A stretch of DNA of 15,208 bases from an uncultured Acidobacteriota bacterium. Its GTDB lineage: Bacteria; Acidobacteriota; Thermoanaerobaculia; Gp7-AA8. Location of the stretch: positions 1 to 15,208 of the forward strand of contig CAMPKJ010000101.1 in the NCBI GenBank assembly GCA_946887105.1. The letters are read 5' to 3'. The notes beneath the pieces were generated by a model. The model was not told the DNA's origin and searched no databases. It saw only the letters and a list, made by a program, of their open reading frames with translations. Within the stretch, counting starts at the first letter, position 1, and every line of letters begins with the position of its first letter. The position numbers were made by a program, and so were the translations under genes. Below are positions 1-7,026 of the stretch, one piece after another.

Positions 1-2
1 AT

Positions 3-620
3 GCGAAACGCGGCCCGCGCGGGATCTACGTGATCCAGATGCAGAACCCCGCACACGATCAGTACGAGAAGAAATACATCGAGGAGATCGCGGAGATGAT
101 GGGCGTCCCCGTCGAGGAGGCGCTGATCGCGCTCTTCTCCGGAAACGAGATCTCGCCGCGCGTGATCTTCTTTTCGATGAACGAAGAGGACGTCCGTTAC
201 GCGCTGCAGACGCCGTGGGTGTCGGTCGGCTCGGACGCCAGCGCGCCGAGCGCGAAGCTGCGCGCCGAGAACACGGCCGTCCATCCCCGCGCGTACGGCT
301 CCTTCCCGCGCGTGATCGGACACTACGCGCGCGATCAGAAGCTGTTCTCGCTCGAGGAAGCCATCCGCAAGATCACGTCGCAGGCCGCGCTGCGCGCGCA
401 CCTCTTCGATCGCGGCGTCGTGCGCGAAGGGATGAAAGCCGACCTGGTGGTCTTCGATCCCGAGACCGTGCGCGATCCGTCGACGTTCGACGATCCCCAC
501 AAATTCGGCGAAGGGATCTCGGACGTGATCGTCAACGGCGTGCCGGTGTTGCGCGGCGGCGCGATGACCGGCGCGCGGCCGGGCCGCACGATTCGCGGGA
601 AGGGATACGTGGGGGGGTAG
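3..620 (+). CDS. N-acyl-D-amino-acid deacylase (D-aminoacylase), C-terminal part
   Basis: The reading frame is open to the left edge, so only the C-terminal ~205 residues of a family usually about 500 residues long are visible; the GTG at 30 is internal. The family consists of metal-dependent amidohydrolases that remove the acyl group from N-acyl-D-amino acids. Visible marks are the GSD motif (Asp codon 234-236), which matches the catalytic aspartate of the TIM barrel, and the HPRAYGSFPRVIGHYAR block, which is highly characteristic of D-aminoacylases. A typical amidohydrolase end follows (GMKADLVVFDP, then a small beta-sandwich strand ending VIVNGVPVLRGG). The downstream amino acid permease on the same strand suggests uptake and hydrolysis of D-amino acid derivatives or peptides; that link is inferred. 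Exact substrate (D-Glu, D-Asp or neutral) cannot be read from this part. Confidence 0.9.
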   Translation, partial: AKRGPRGIYVIQMQNPAHDQYEKKYIEEIAEMMGVPVEEALIALFSGNEISPRVIFFSMNEEDVRYALQTPWVSVGSDASAPSAKLRAENTAVHPRAYGSFPRVIGHYARDQKLFSLEEAIRKITSQAALRAHLFDRGVVREGMKADLVVFDPETVRDPSTFDDPHKFGEGISDVIVNGVPVLRGGAMTGARPGRTIRGKGYVGG

Positions 621-707
621 TTCCTCGGAGTTCCTCGGAGTTCCTCGGGGTTCCTCGGCGGTGCGCCCCCCCGAGGAACTCCGAGGAACCCGAGGAACCC
701 CGAGGAA
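621..707. repeat. Intergenic tandem/inverted array A (4 x TTCCTCGG facing 4 x CCGAGGAA)
   Basis: The array begins directly after the deacylase stop codon. Four TTCCTCGG copies start at 621, 631, 641 and 651. After a 12-base spacer (659-670), four exact reverse complements CCGAGGAA start at 671, 681, 690 and 700. All 32 core bases pair, and most linker bases pair too, so the transcript could form a hairpin of about 35 bp. The array ends 2 bases before the Shine-Dalgarno of the permease. There is no U tract, so it is not a canonical intrinsic terminator. Possible roles are 3'-end stabilisation or termination for the deacylase, or control of the permease. Its architecture matches the arrays at 2001-2090 and 11135-11227 although the unit sequence differs. 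Confidence 0.9.
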
Positions 708-709
708 CC

Positions 710-715
710 AAGGAG
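710..715 (+). promoter_or_regulatory. Shine-Dalgarno AAGGAG of the permease
   Basis: AAGGAG lies 5 bases before the ATG at 721 and decides the start. The longer open frame begins at a GTG at 661 inside the repeat array, which would give a non-family N-terminus encoded by the repeat units. Confidence 0.85.
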
Positions 716-720
716 AACCA

Positions 721-2016
721 ATGAACGACAGCACCAACAAGCTCGTACGCACCGTCGGGTTCTGGGGCCTGGTGGCCATGTGCATCAACGCCGTGGTCGG
801 CTCCGGCGTGTTCCTGCTGCCGCACGAGTCATTCGTGCTCCTCGGCGCGTTTTCGCTCTGGGCACCGCTGCTGTTCGCGATCCCGGTGTTCATCCTGGTG
901 CTCAATTTCGCCGAGGCGGCCAGCCATTTCGAGGAGCCCGGCGGCGCGTATCTGTATGCGCGCTCGGCGTTCGGCGACTTCGTCGGATTCGAGACCGGCT
1001 GGATGAATTGGATCGCTCGCGTGACGTCGCTGGCGTCGCTGTCGAACGGTTTCGTGCTCGCGCTCGCGCTGCTGCAGCCATCGCTCGGCGTGGGCGGGCA
1101 GCGCGCGGCAGTGATCATCGCCGCCACGCTGATCCTGGCTCTGATTCACTTCCTCGGCGTGCGCTACGGCGCCGCATCGATCTACATCTTCACGTTCGGA
1201 AAACTGCTGCCGCTGATCGGCTTCATCTTCATCGCGCTGATCGTCTGGAAGACCAATCCGATTCCGGGATCGTTCACGCTGCCCGGTCCGGGCACGAACT
1301 GGAGCGACGCCGCGCTGTTCATGCTCTTCGCATATGCCGGCTTCGAGAACCTCGGCGTTCCGGCCGGCGAGTTCAAGAACCCGCGCCGTGACCTGCCGTT
1401 TGCGCTGCTGGTCGGCATTCTCGCCATCGCCGCGATCTATGCGCTGGTGCAGCTCGGCGCGATGTCGGCGCTGCCGGACCTCTCCCAGAGCAAGACGCCG
1501 ATCGCGTCCGCCGCGGCGGAGCTGGTCGGTCCGATCGGCGCGTTCGTGGTCACCATCGGCGCGCTGCTGTCGATGGCCGGCACGAACTCCGGCACGATGC
1601 TCGAAGGCTCGCGCCTGCTCTACGCGCTTTCGCTCGACCGGCGCATGGGACCGCTGTCGTACGTCCACCCGCGCTTCCGCACGCCGAGCGTGGCCATCGC
1701 CATTCACACCATCGTCGCGCTGGCCCTCGCCCTCGGCGGCTCGTTCCGCCAGCTCGCCCTGATCTCCGCGATGGCGCGACTGACGACGTACCTGGTCACG
1801 TGCCTGGCCATCCCGCGCCTGCGCAAGCTGAATGCGAACAGCACGAAGGAAGGCTTCCGCACGCCGGGCTACATCGTCCCGATCCTCGGCGTGCTCGTGT
1901 CGCTGGTGTTCGTCTACAACCTCAACGCGCAGAAGTTGATCGTCGCGGGGATCGCGCTGACGGTGGGCGCGGTGTTGTACTTCATGTCGAAGCCGCGGGA
2001 GGGCGTAGGGCGTTAG
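721..2016 (+). CDS. APC-family amino acid permease
   Basis: This 431-residue integral inner-membrane transporter belongs to the amino acid-polyamine-organocation superfamily. The first transmembrane helix carries the substrate-binding glycine motif (AVVGSGVFLLP, residues ~24-34). The sequence around FAYAGFENLGVPAGEFKNP, followed by RRDLP, is the hallmark TM6 and loop 6-7 region of this family (bacterial versions read FEA..VPAGE.K.P.RDIP). About twelve hydrophobic helices are spread along the protein, and the length is normal. The ATG at 721 is chosen for its Shine-Dalgarno AAGGAG and because it starts at the normal family N-terminus. The stop codon lies inside the left arm of the repeat array at 2001-2090. 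It is probably a proton-coupled importer or exchanger of amino acids; adjacency to a D-aminoacylase hints at an acyl- or D-amino acid substrate, which is inferred. Confidence 0.93.
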   Translation: MNDSTNKLVRTVGFWGLVAMCINAVVGSGVFLLPHESFVLLGAFSLWAPLLFAIPVFILVLNFAEAASHFEEPGGAYLYARSAFGDFVGFETGWMNWIARVTSLASLSNGFVLALALLQPSLGVGGQRAAVIIAATLILALIHFLGVRYGAASIYIFTFGKLLPLIGFIFIALIVWKTNPIPGSFTLPGPGTNWSDAALFMLFAYAGFENLGVPAGEFKNPRRDLPFALLVGILAIAAIYALVQLGAMSALPDLSQSKTPIASAAAELVGPIGAFVVTIGALLSMAGTNSGTMLEGSRLLYALSLDRRMGPLSYVHPRFRTPSVAIAIHTIVALALALGGSFRQLALISAMARLTTYLVTCLAIPRLRKLNANSTKEGFRTPGYIVPILGVLVSLVFVYNLNAQKLIVAGIALTVGAVLYFMSKPREGVGR

Positions 2017-2090
2017 GTGTTTGGGAGTTCACGCGCTGAAATCCCACGTGCGAAAACTCCCGAACGCCCACCGCCCACCGCCCACCGCCT
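2001..2090. repeat. Tandem/inverted heptad array B at convergent gene ends
   Basis: The left arm has 7-base units GGGCGTA, GGGCGTT and AGGTGTT from 2001, then TGGGAGTT to 2029. It covers the permease stop codon (2014-2016). The right arm begins AACTCCCG at 2055 and continues into three exact CGCCCAC heptads (2065-2085) plus a partial fourth. Left 2001-2029 matches the reverse complement of 2055-2083 at 23 of 29 positions, with the loop-proximal 7 bp perfect. It sits between the convergent permease and spmB, so it could act on both transcripts. No U tract follows on either strand. Confidence 0.75.
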
Positions 2091-2111
2091 CATGCCGCGC
2101 GCGAAGCGCCG

Positions 2112-2642
2112 TCAGAACATCCACATACACACCGCCACCGTCGCGATCGCGGCGACCACGTCGCCGATCAGCGCGGCCGGGACGGCGTGGCGCGTGCGTC
2201 TGATGCTCACCGCTCCGAAGTAGACGGCCAGTACGTAGAACGTCGTCTCCGAGCTGCCGTACATCGTGGCGGCCATGCGGCCCATCAGCGAGTCGGGGCC
2301 GTAGGTCTTGATCAGATCGGTCGTGAAGGCCAGCGAGCCGCTGCCGGTGAGCGTGCGCAGGATGGCCAGCGGCATCAGCTCGGCCGGAAATCCGGTCGCG
2401 GCCATCAACGGACGCAGCGCGGCGGTGAGCAGATCCATCGCGCCGGAGCCGCGGAACATGCCGATGGCCACGAGGATCCCGACCAGGAACGGGATGATCT
2501 TCACCGCCACGTCGAAGCCTTCCTTTGCTCCTTCGACGAACACGTCGTACACCTTCACGCGGCGAATCATGCCCACCAGCGGGATGCCCACCAGCATGAC
2601 CGGTATCGCCCACAGCGAGACCTGCTCGAGGAAGTACTTCAT
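2112..2642 (-). CDS. spmB: Spore maturation protein B-like membrane protein (nucleoside-recognition/Gate domain)
   Basis: This 176-residue membrane protein matches SpmB in length (Bacillus protein ~178 aa). Diagnostic stretches are TGSGSLAFTTDLIKTYGPDS, then MAATMYGSSETTFYVLAVYF, and a final segment with RRTRHAVPAALIGD. Several hydrophobic helices are present. An open frame extends much further upstream, but the start at 2642 gives the family N-terminus (MKYFLEQVSLWAIP) and has a good Shine-Dalgarno GAGGTG at 2648-2653. The ATG overlaps the TGA of spmA by four bases, so the two are translationally coupled. In Bacillus SpmA and SpmB are needed for spore core dehydration, but the pair also occurs in many organisms that do not sporulate, where the transported molecule is unknown. 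No other sporulation gene is in the window. Confidence 0.93.
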   Translation of the reverse strand: MKYFLEQVSLWAIPVMLVGIPLVGMIRRVKVYDVFVEGAKEGFDVAVKIIPFLVGILVAIGMFRGSGAMDLLTAALRPLMAATGFPAELMPLAILRTLTGSGSLAFTTDLIKTYGPDSLMGRMAATMYGSSETTFYVLAVYFGAVSIRRTRHAVPAALIGDVVAAIATVAVCMWMF

Positions 2643-3253
2643 TCGCTCACCTCGACCGCCGCCGGTTCCGCCGGCTGCGGATAAAAGCGCTGCAGGATCT
2701 TCGCGGCGATCACCGCCGCCGCGGTGCCGATGGCGGTGGCCACGAGCGACGTCGAGATGATGGCCGTCGGATTCGTCGAGCCGGCGGTGATGAGCACACC
2801 GATCATCGTGGCCGGAATCAGTTGCACGCCCGACGTGGTCAGCGCCATGAACGTGACCATCGCATTCGTGGCCGTGTCCTTGCGGGGATTGAGCTCCTGC
2901 AACTCCTCCATGGCCTTGATGCTCAGCGGCGTGGCGGCGTTGTTGAGGCCGAGCATGTTCGCGGCCGTGGCCATCACGATCGCGCCGTTGGCGGGATGTT
3001 CGGCGGGCACGTCGGGGAACAGCCAGCGCAGGATCGGACGGAGCAGGCGCCCGAGAAGCATGACCAGGCCGGAGGCTTCGGCGATGCGCATCATCCCGAG
3101 CCAGAGCGTCATGATGCCGATCAGACCGATGGCGATCTCCACGGCCGTTTTCGCGGAATCGACGGCGCCTTTGGTCACGGCGTCGAGCGTTCCGTTGAAC
3201 GCGCCGACGACGAGCGCGATCGCCATCAGGCCAAACCAGATGTAGTTGAGCAT
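2639..3253 (-). CDS. spmA: Spore maturation protein A-like membrane protein (nucleoside-recognition/Gate domain)
   Basis: The product has 204 residues (Bacillus SpmA ~196) and about five hydrophobic helices. The signature ATAANMLGLNNAATPLSIKA matches the conserved SpmA block, which typically reads NMLGLGNAATP. FMALTTSGVQLIPATMIGV is a second conserved block. The residues after 190 (QPAEPAAVEVSE) are a short polar tail. It probably forms a complex with the SpmB protein encoded directly downstream. The start has no visible Shine-Dalgarno, but a TACCAT box ends 7 bases before the ATG. The divergent phosphatase gene starts only 17 bases away, so the promoters of both must overlap each other or the opposite coding region. 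Function outside sporulation is not established. Confidence 0.93.
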   Translation of the reverse strand: MLNYIWFGLMAIALVVGAFNGTLDAVTKGAVDSAKTAVEIAIGLIGIMTLWLGMMRIAEASGLVMLLGRLLRPILRWLFPDVPAEHPANGAIVMATAANMLGLNNAATPLSIKAMEELQELNPRKDTATNAMVTFMALTTSGVQLIPATMIGVLITAGSTNPTAIISTSLVATAIGTAAAVIAAKILQRFYPQPAEPAAVEVSE

Positions 3254-3270
3254 GGTTGGGATGGTAGCGT
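3254..3270. promoter_or_regulatory. 17-bp divergent start region between spmA and the phosphatase gene
   Basis: Only 17 bases separate two outward-facing ATG codons. On the minus strand TACCAT (3261-3266) sits 7 bases before the spmA ATG, which would fit a -10 box for a leaderless transcript. No -35 consensus and no Shine-Dalgarno is visible on either strand. The plus-strand phosphatase start is not preceded by a convincing -10 box. Confidence 0.35.
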
Positions 3271-4998
3271 ATGCACCAACGCGTGAATCGTCTGATCGTC
3301 GTCCTTGCGTTGCTGCTGTCCGGCTGCGTCGCGCAGCGCGACCTCACCCGTCTGAACGACGAGCGTCTCCCCGCCGGGCGCACGTATTCGCACGTCGTGT
3401 TTCGCGCGTGGGCCGGCGAGCTTTCGGTGTCGATCGACGGACAGCGCATCTACACGTTCCGCGATGCGCGATCGAATGGGCGCTTGACCGTTCACGTCGC
3501 GCCGCTGCCGTTCGGAAGCGCCGGCAAGCGCATCGCGTTCGACGTCCCGCATGTGCCGCCGCAGGACCCGCGCATCGGCACGGTCTACCTCGCGAACGCC
3601 GCGACGTTGCCGTTCGCGATCGATCGCGCCACCTCGAGCCCTCTCCGCGAAGACGCACCCGACATCTTCCTCGGCATCGTGCTGTTCATCACCGGCGCGA
3701 TTGCGGCCGCGGCCTCGCTCGTCCGCCGGCGCGGCGACGTGCTGGCGCTGCGCGCGTTCGGCGCGTTCACGCTGCTATACGGCGCGCGGCTGATGGCCGA
3801 GTCGTCGCTGCCGTTCGCGTTCGGCGCGACCTGGCGCGGCGTGGCGTTCGTCGTGGCATTCATCACGTACGTGATTCCGATGGCCGGGTGGGCGCTGCCA
3901 CTGCGCCTGATCGGCAACGGCTGGAAAAACTCGCTGCGCCTGCAGGTGATCGCGTTCTCGATCTTCGCGCCCATCGGCATCCTCAGCGACATCATCACCG
4001 GTACGCCGGCATCGCTGGAGACCGTCAACAACGTGCTGGTCGTGATCGGCGGCATCAACATCATCGTCAACCTGCTGCGCGCGGAGCAACGGCGATCCGT
4101 GGAGCTGCGCGTGGTGCTGATCGGCACGCTCGCCTTCATGGCCTTTGCGTTCAACAACAATCTGACCAACCTCGGCGTGCTGCCGTGGGATTACGACGAC
4201 GAGGCGCCGGGCTTCGTGCTGTTCGTCGCGGCACTCGGATTCGCGGCGACGCGCGCGTTCGTGCGCGGCGAGCGTGACAGCCTCGCCATCGAGAACGAGC
4301 TGCGCACCGCGCGCGAGATCCAGCAGTCCATCCTGCCGCGCGCCATGCCCGATCTGCGCGGCGTGCGCTTCGATGCGGGATACGTTCCGGCGACGTCCGT
4401 CGGCGGCGACATGTACAGCTTTCTCACCGCGGAAGGCGGCGCCGGAGTGCTCGTCGCGGATGTGGCCGGACACGGCGTTCCGGCCGCGCTGATCGCGTCG
4501 ATGGTGAAGATCGCGGTCTCGTCGCAGGCGCGTCTGGCGAACGATCCCGCGGCGCTGATCGCGGAACTGAATGCAATCCTGCGTCGCGACGTGCGGCGCG
4601 CGTTCGTCACGGCCACGTACCTCTGGATCGACCAACGGAGCGTGACGGTCTGCAACGCCGGACATCCGCCGCCGCTGCTGCTGCGCGACGGTACGTTTCA
4701 CGAGCTCGGCGGCGCGGGCGTGCTGCTGGGACGCTTCGCGGACGCGCGCTACACCGCGGTGACGACGCCGCTGATGAGCGGAGACCGTATCGTCGCGTAC
4801 ACGGATGGGATCCCCGAGGCACGCAACGCGCGGAATGAGATGTTCGGGGAGGAGCGGTTGCGCGCGTTGGTGCGCGATGGCGCGCCGGCGGAGCACGTGT
4901 TGCACGACGTGCGGGAGTGGCGGGCGGCCTCGGACGATGCGGACGATCTGACGATCGTGATCATCGACATCGGCGGTGTGTTAGAACCAGCGTCGTGA
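3271..4998 (+). CDS. 7TM PP2C/SpoIIE-family serine/threonine phosphatase with lipobox N-terminus
   Basis: The product has 575 residues. Residues 1-19 form a signal peptide ending in a lipobox (LSGC, Cys19). Residues ~20-125 form a small beta-rich extracytoplasmic domain. Residues ~131-330 hold about seven hydrophobic helices, like the 7TM module of 7TMR-DISM receptors. Residues ~336-570 are the cytoplasmic SpoIIE/RsbU-type phosphatase, preceded by the helical linker REIQQSILPRAMP. Metal-site motifs are all present: GGD (378-380), DVAGHG (397-402), YTDG (510-513) and DD (558-559), with NAGHPPPLLL between. Such enzymes dephosphorylate anti-anti-sigma (STAS) proteins in partner-switching pathways; no STAS or anti-sigma gene is nearby, so the target is unknown. 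A lipobox on a polytopic receptor is odd: either it is lipidated or the first helix stays uncleaved. Its stop overlaps the next gene's GTG start (GTGA), implying coupled translation. Confidence 0.92.
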   Translation: MHQRVNRLIVVLALLLSGCVAQRDLTRLNDERLPAGRTYSHVVFRAWAGELSVSIDGQRIYTFRDARSNGRLTVHVAPLPFGSAGKRIAFDVPHVPPQDPRIGTVYLANAATLPFAIDRATSSPLREDAPDIFLGIVLFITGAIAAAASLVRRRGDVLALRAFGAFTLLYGARLMAESSLPFAFGATWRGVAFVVAFITYVIPMAGWALPLRLIGNGWKNSLRLQVIAFSIFAPIGILSDIITGTPASLETVNNVLVVIGGINIIVNLLRAEQRRSVELRVVLIGTLAFMAFAFNNNLTNLGVLPWDYDDEAPGFVLFVAALGFAATRAFVRGERDSLAIENELRTAREIQQSILPRAMPDLRGVRFDAGYVPATSVGGDMYSFLTAEGGAGVLVADVAGHGVPAALIASMVKIAVSSQARLANDPAALIAELNAILRRDVRRAFVTATYLWIDQRSVTVCNAGHPPPLLLRDGTFHELGGAGVLLGRFADARYTAVTTPLMSGDRIVAYTDGIPEARNARNEMFGEERLRALVRDGAPAEHVLHDVREWRAASDDADDLTIVIIDIGGVLEPAS

Positions 4999-6977
4999 AA
5001 CGCACCCTCATCGCGTTGCTCGCGCTCATGGCTTGCGCCAGGCCCGAGACGCCCGCGCCAGCGCCAGCGCCTTCCATCCTGCTCGTGACACTCGACACGA
5101 CGCGTGCCGATGCCATCGGTCCCGACACGCCGGCATTCAACGCGTTGGCGGCCCGCGGCCGGCGCTTTCGTCAGGCTTACGCGACGACGCCGCAGACACT
5201 CCCGTCGCACACGTCGATGATGACCGGACTCTATCCGGCCGGCCACATGGTGCACGAGAACGGCCGGTACGTGTCCGATCGGACTCCCCTCCTCGCCGAA
5301 CGGCTTCGCGAGCACGGCTACCGGACCGCCGCGTTCATCTCCGCGTTCGCGCTGGCGCGCCGCTTCGGACTGGCGCGCGGTTTCGAGCTCTACGACGACG
5401 ACTTCGGCGCTGAGCGCGTGGAGCGAACGGCGGAAGAGACCACCGATCGCGTTCTGCAGTTTCTCAAAAGCCCGGCAGAAGCGCCGCTCTTCCTGTGGGT
5501 GCACTATTACGATCCTCACTATCCGTACACACCTCCGGCGCCGTTCTTCGAGAAATACGCAAGCCGCCCCTACCAGGGAGAAGTTGCGGCGATGGACCGG
5601 GAGCTTGGCCGTCTGACGGCAGCGTTTCTCGAGCAGGCCAAAGGGCCGGCCGCGATCGTGATCAGCGGCGATCCTGGTGAAGGGCTGGGCGACCATGGCG
5701 AAGCCCAGCACGGCAACCTGCTTTATCAATCGACGATGCGCGTCCCGCTGGTCATTTCGGGACCGGGAGTCACGCCCGGCGTCACCGATACACCGGTGAG
5801 CATCCGCACGATCCATGACACGATCCTGGACTGGGCAGGCATCCCGAGCACGAACAGTCTGCGCAGCGTCGTGGAAAACGTGATCGTCGGCGAAGCGATG
5901 AAGCCGTTCCTCGACTACGGCTGGCAGCCGCAGGTGATGGCGGTCGAAGGCCGCATCAAAACGATCCTGGCGGGCGGAAAGACGGAGGTGTACGACGTCA
6001 TTGCCGACCCGCTCGAGAGGCGGGACCTGACGGCGACAGCCGGCGTGCCCCGCGCCGCGCGCGCCGCCTTGCGCGACTACCCGATTGCTTCGGCGCAGGC
6101 GGCGGAACCGCCGGCGAATCTCAGCCAAGAAGAACGCCGCAAGCTCGCCAGCCTCGGCTACGTGGCTGCCACGGCACGTCCCGCGGTGCGGCCGGATGCG
6201 CCGCGGCCCGCGGACATGGCCTCGCTCTTCGATGCGCTCGACGAAGCATCGGCCCTCTTCGTTCGCGGCGCCTACGCCGAAGCGATTCCGTTGCTGGAGA
6301 AGATCCTCGCCACCGACACACACAACCTCGATGCCGCACTCCGCCTGGCCACATCCCACTCCTCCCTCGGCCACGACGGCGCGGCCGAGGAGGCTTTCCG
6401 GCGTGCGGAGCGGATCGCGCCTCAATCGGCGGATGTGCGGATGTACTTCGCGCTGCACCTGGCGCGGGGCGACGAATGGCCGCGCGCCGTTCCGATGCTC
6501 GAGCGCATCGTGTCGGAGGATCCGGATCGTCTGCCGGCCCTGCAGGCGCTGGCGGTGATCCGGGAACGGCAGGGACGCCTTGGTGAGGCCGTCGACCTCC
6601 GGCAGCAGGTCTATGGAAAACGCGACGCCACCGCCGCGGAGCTGTTGCGTCTCGGCGAGATGGCCATGGAAATCGGGCGCACGCCCGTGGCGATCGACGC
6701 ATTCGAGAAGGCGCGTGCTCTCGCTCCGGCGTCATTTCGGCACGATCTCGAGCTTGGCGTCCTTTACTTGTCCGTGCGCCGCTTCGCTGAAGCGCGGGAT
6801 GCGCTCGACCGCATTCCAACGACCGACGCCCGATATCCGATGGCCGCGTTCAAGCGTGCGCAGGTCAGCGTCCTGCTGCATGAGCCGGACGCAGCGGCCC
6901 GCATTGCCACGGCGCGCGCGCATGCCGACGAAATGACGCGCGAGCTGATCGCCCGCGAACGGCTGTTCCAGCAATGA
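4995..6977 (+). CDS. Sulfatase-fold (alkaline phosphatase superfamily) lipoprotein with C-terminal TPR repeats
   Basis: The product has 660 residues. It starts at a GTG overlapping the upstream stop (GTGA), and the N-terminus is a lipoprotein-like signal (LMAC, Cys14) with a Pro/Ala-rich tether. Residues ~27-345 are the sulfatase-like catalytic fold: LVTLDTTRAD, then TLPSHTSMMTGLYP, FLWVHYYDPHYPYTPP, and a GEGLGDHGEAQHG block. Residues ~410-655 are tetratricopeptide repeats. Two features argue against a normal sulfatase. Thr68 stands where sulfatases have the Cys/Ser converted to formylglycine, which suggests a phosphatase/phosphodiesterase-type nucleophile. The usual DHG metal motif reads D226-P227-G, so the His ligand is lost (codon CCT, 5673-5675). 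Other ligands (D34, D173, H175, H239) remain. It may be a low-activity enzyme or a scaffold on the cell envelope. The substrate is unknown. A coupled phosphatase receptor lies upstream and a terminator follows at once. Confidence 0.88.
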   Translation: MKRTLIALLALMACARPETPAPAPAPSILLVTLDTTRADAIGPDTPAFNALAARGRRFRQAYATTPQTLPSHTSMMTGLYPAGHMVHENGRYVSDRTPLLAERLREHGYRTAAFISAFALARRFGLARGFELYDDDFGAERVERTAEETTDRVLQFLKSPAEAPLFLWVHYYDPHYPYTPPAPFFEKYASRPYQGEVAAMDRELGRLTAAFLEQAKGPAAIVISGDPGEGLGDHGEAQHGNLLYQSTMRVPLVISGPGVTPGVTDTPVSIRTIHDTILDWAGIPSTNSLRSVVENVIVGEAMKPFLDYGWQPQVMAVEGRIKTILAGGKTEVYDVIADPLERRDLTATAGVPRAARAALRDYPIASAQAAEPPANLSQEERRKLASLGYVAATARPAVRPDAPRPADMASLFDALDEASALFVRGAYAEAIPLLEKILATDTHNLDAALRLATSHSSLGHDGAAEEAFRRAERIAPQSADVRMYFALHLARGDEWPRAVPMLERIVSEDPDRLPALQALAVIRERQGRLGEAVDLRQQVYGKRDATAAELLRLGEMAMEIGRTPVAIDAFEKARALAPASFRHDLELGVLYLSVRRFAEARDALDRIPTTDARYPMAAFKRAQVSVLLHEPDAAARIATARAHADEMTRELIARERLFQQ

Positions 6978-7006
6978 AAAAAAGCCCGGCGTTTCCGCCG
7001 GGCTTT
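6977..7006 (-). terminator. Intrinsic terminator between convergent genes
   Basis: A perfect 11-bp stem, AAAGCCCGGCG (6981-6991) with CGCCGGGCTTT (6996-7006), closes on a TTTC loop. On the minus strand it is followed by seven T residues (the A run 6977-6983), a canonical Rho-independent terminator for the TonB-dependent receptor gene. On the plus strand only three T residues follow, so it works less ideally for the sulfatase-fold gene, whose stop codon touches it. Confidence 0.93.
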
Positions 7007-7026
7007 CGGAAAGCGATGAAACAGAG

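Noticed and set aside
621..707. CRISPR array
   Set aside because: Units are only 8-10 bases with 1-2 base gaps and no unique spacers, and the second half is the inverse complement of the first.
661..720. GTG start at 661 that would lengthen the permease by 20 residues
   Set aside because: The extra residues are encoded by the repeat array and do not belong to the family; the ATG at 721 has a Shine-Dalgarno.
829..1707. Long minus-strand open frame opposite the permease, and similar long frames opposite most genes
   Set aside because: These are compositional shadows of GC-rich coding DNA: Arg/His/Asp-rich, without domains or ribosome sites.
2643..3449. Open frame extending spmB upstream to 3449
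   Set aside because: It is a shadow of spmA in another frame, rich in Arg, His and Asp; the SpmB family N-terminus, Shine-Dalgarno and ATGA overlap all point to 2642.
2112..4998. Claim that the organism forms spores
   Set aside because: SpmA, SpmB and SpoIIE-type phosphatases are common in non-sporulating bacteria, and no specific sporulation gene is present.
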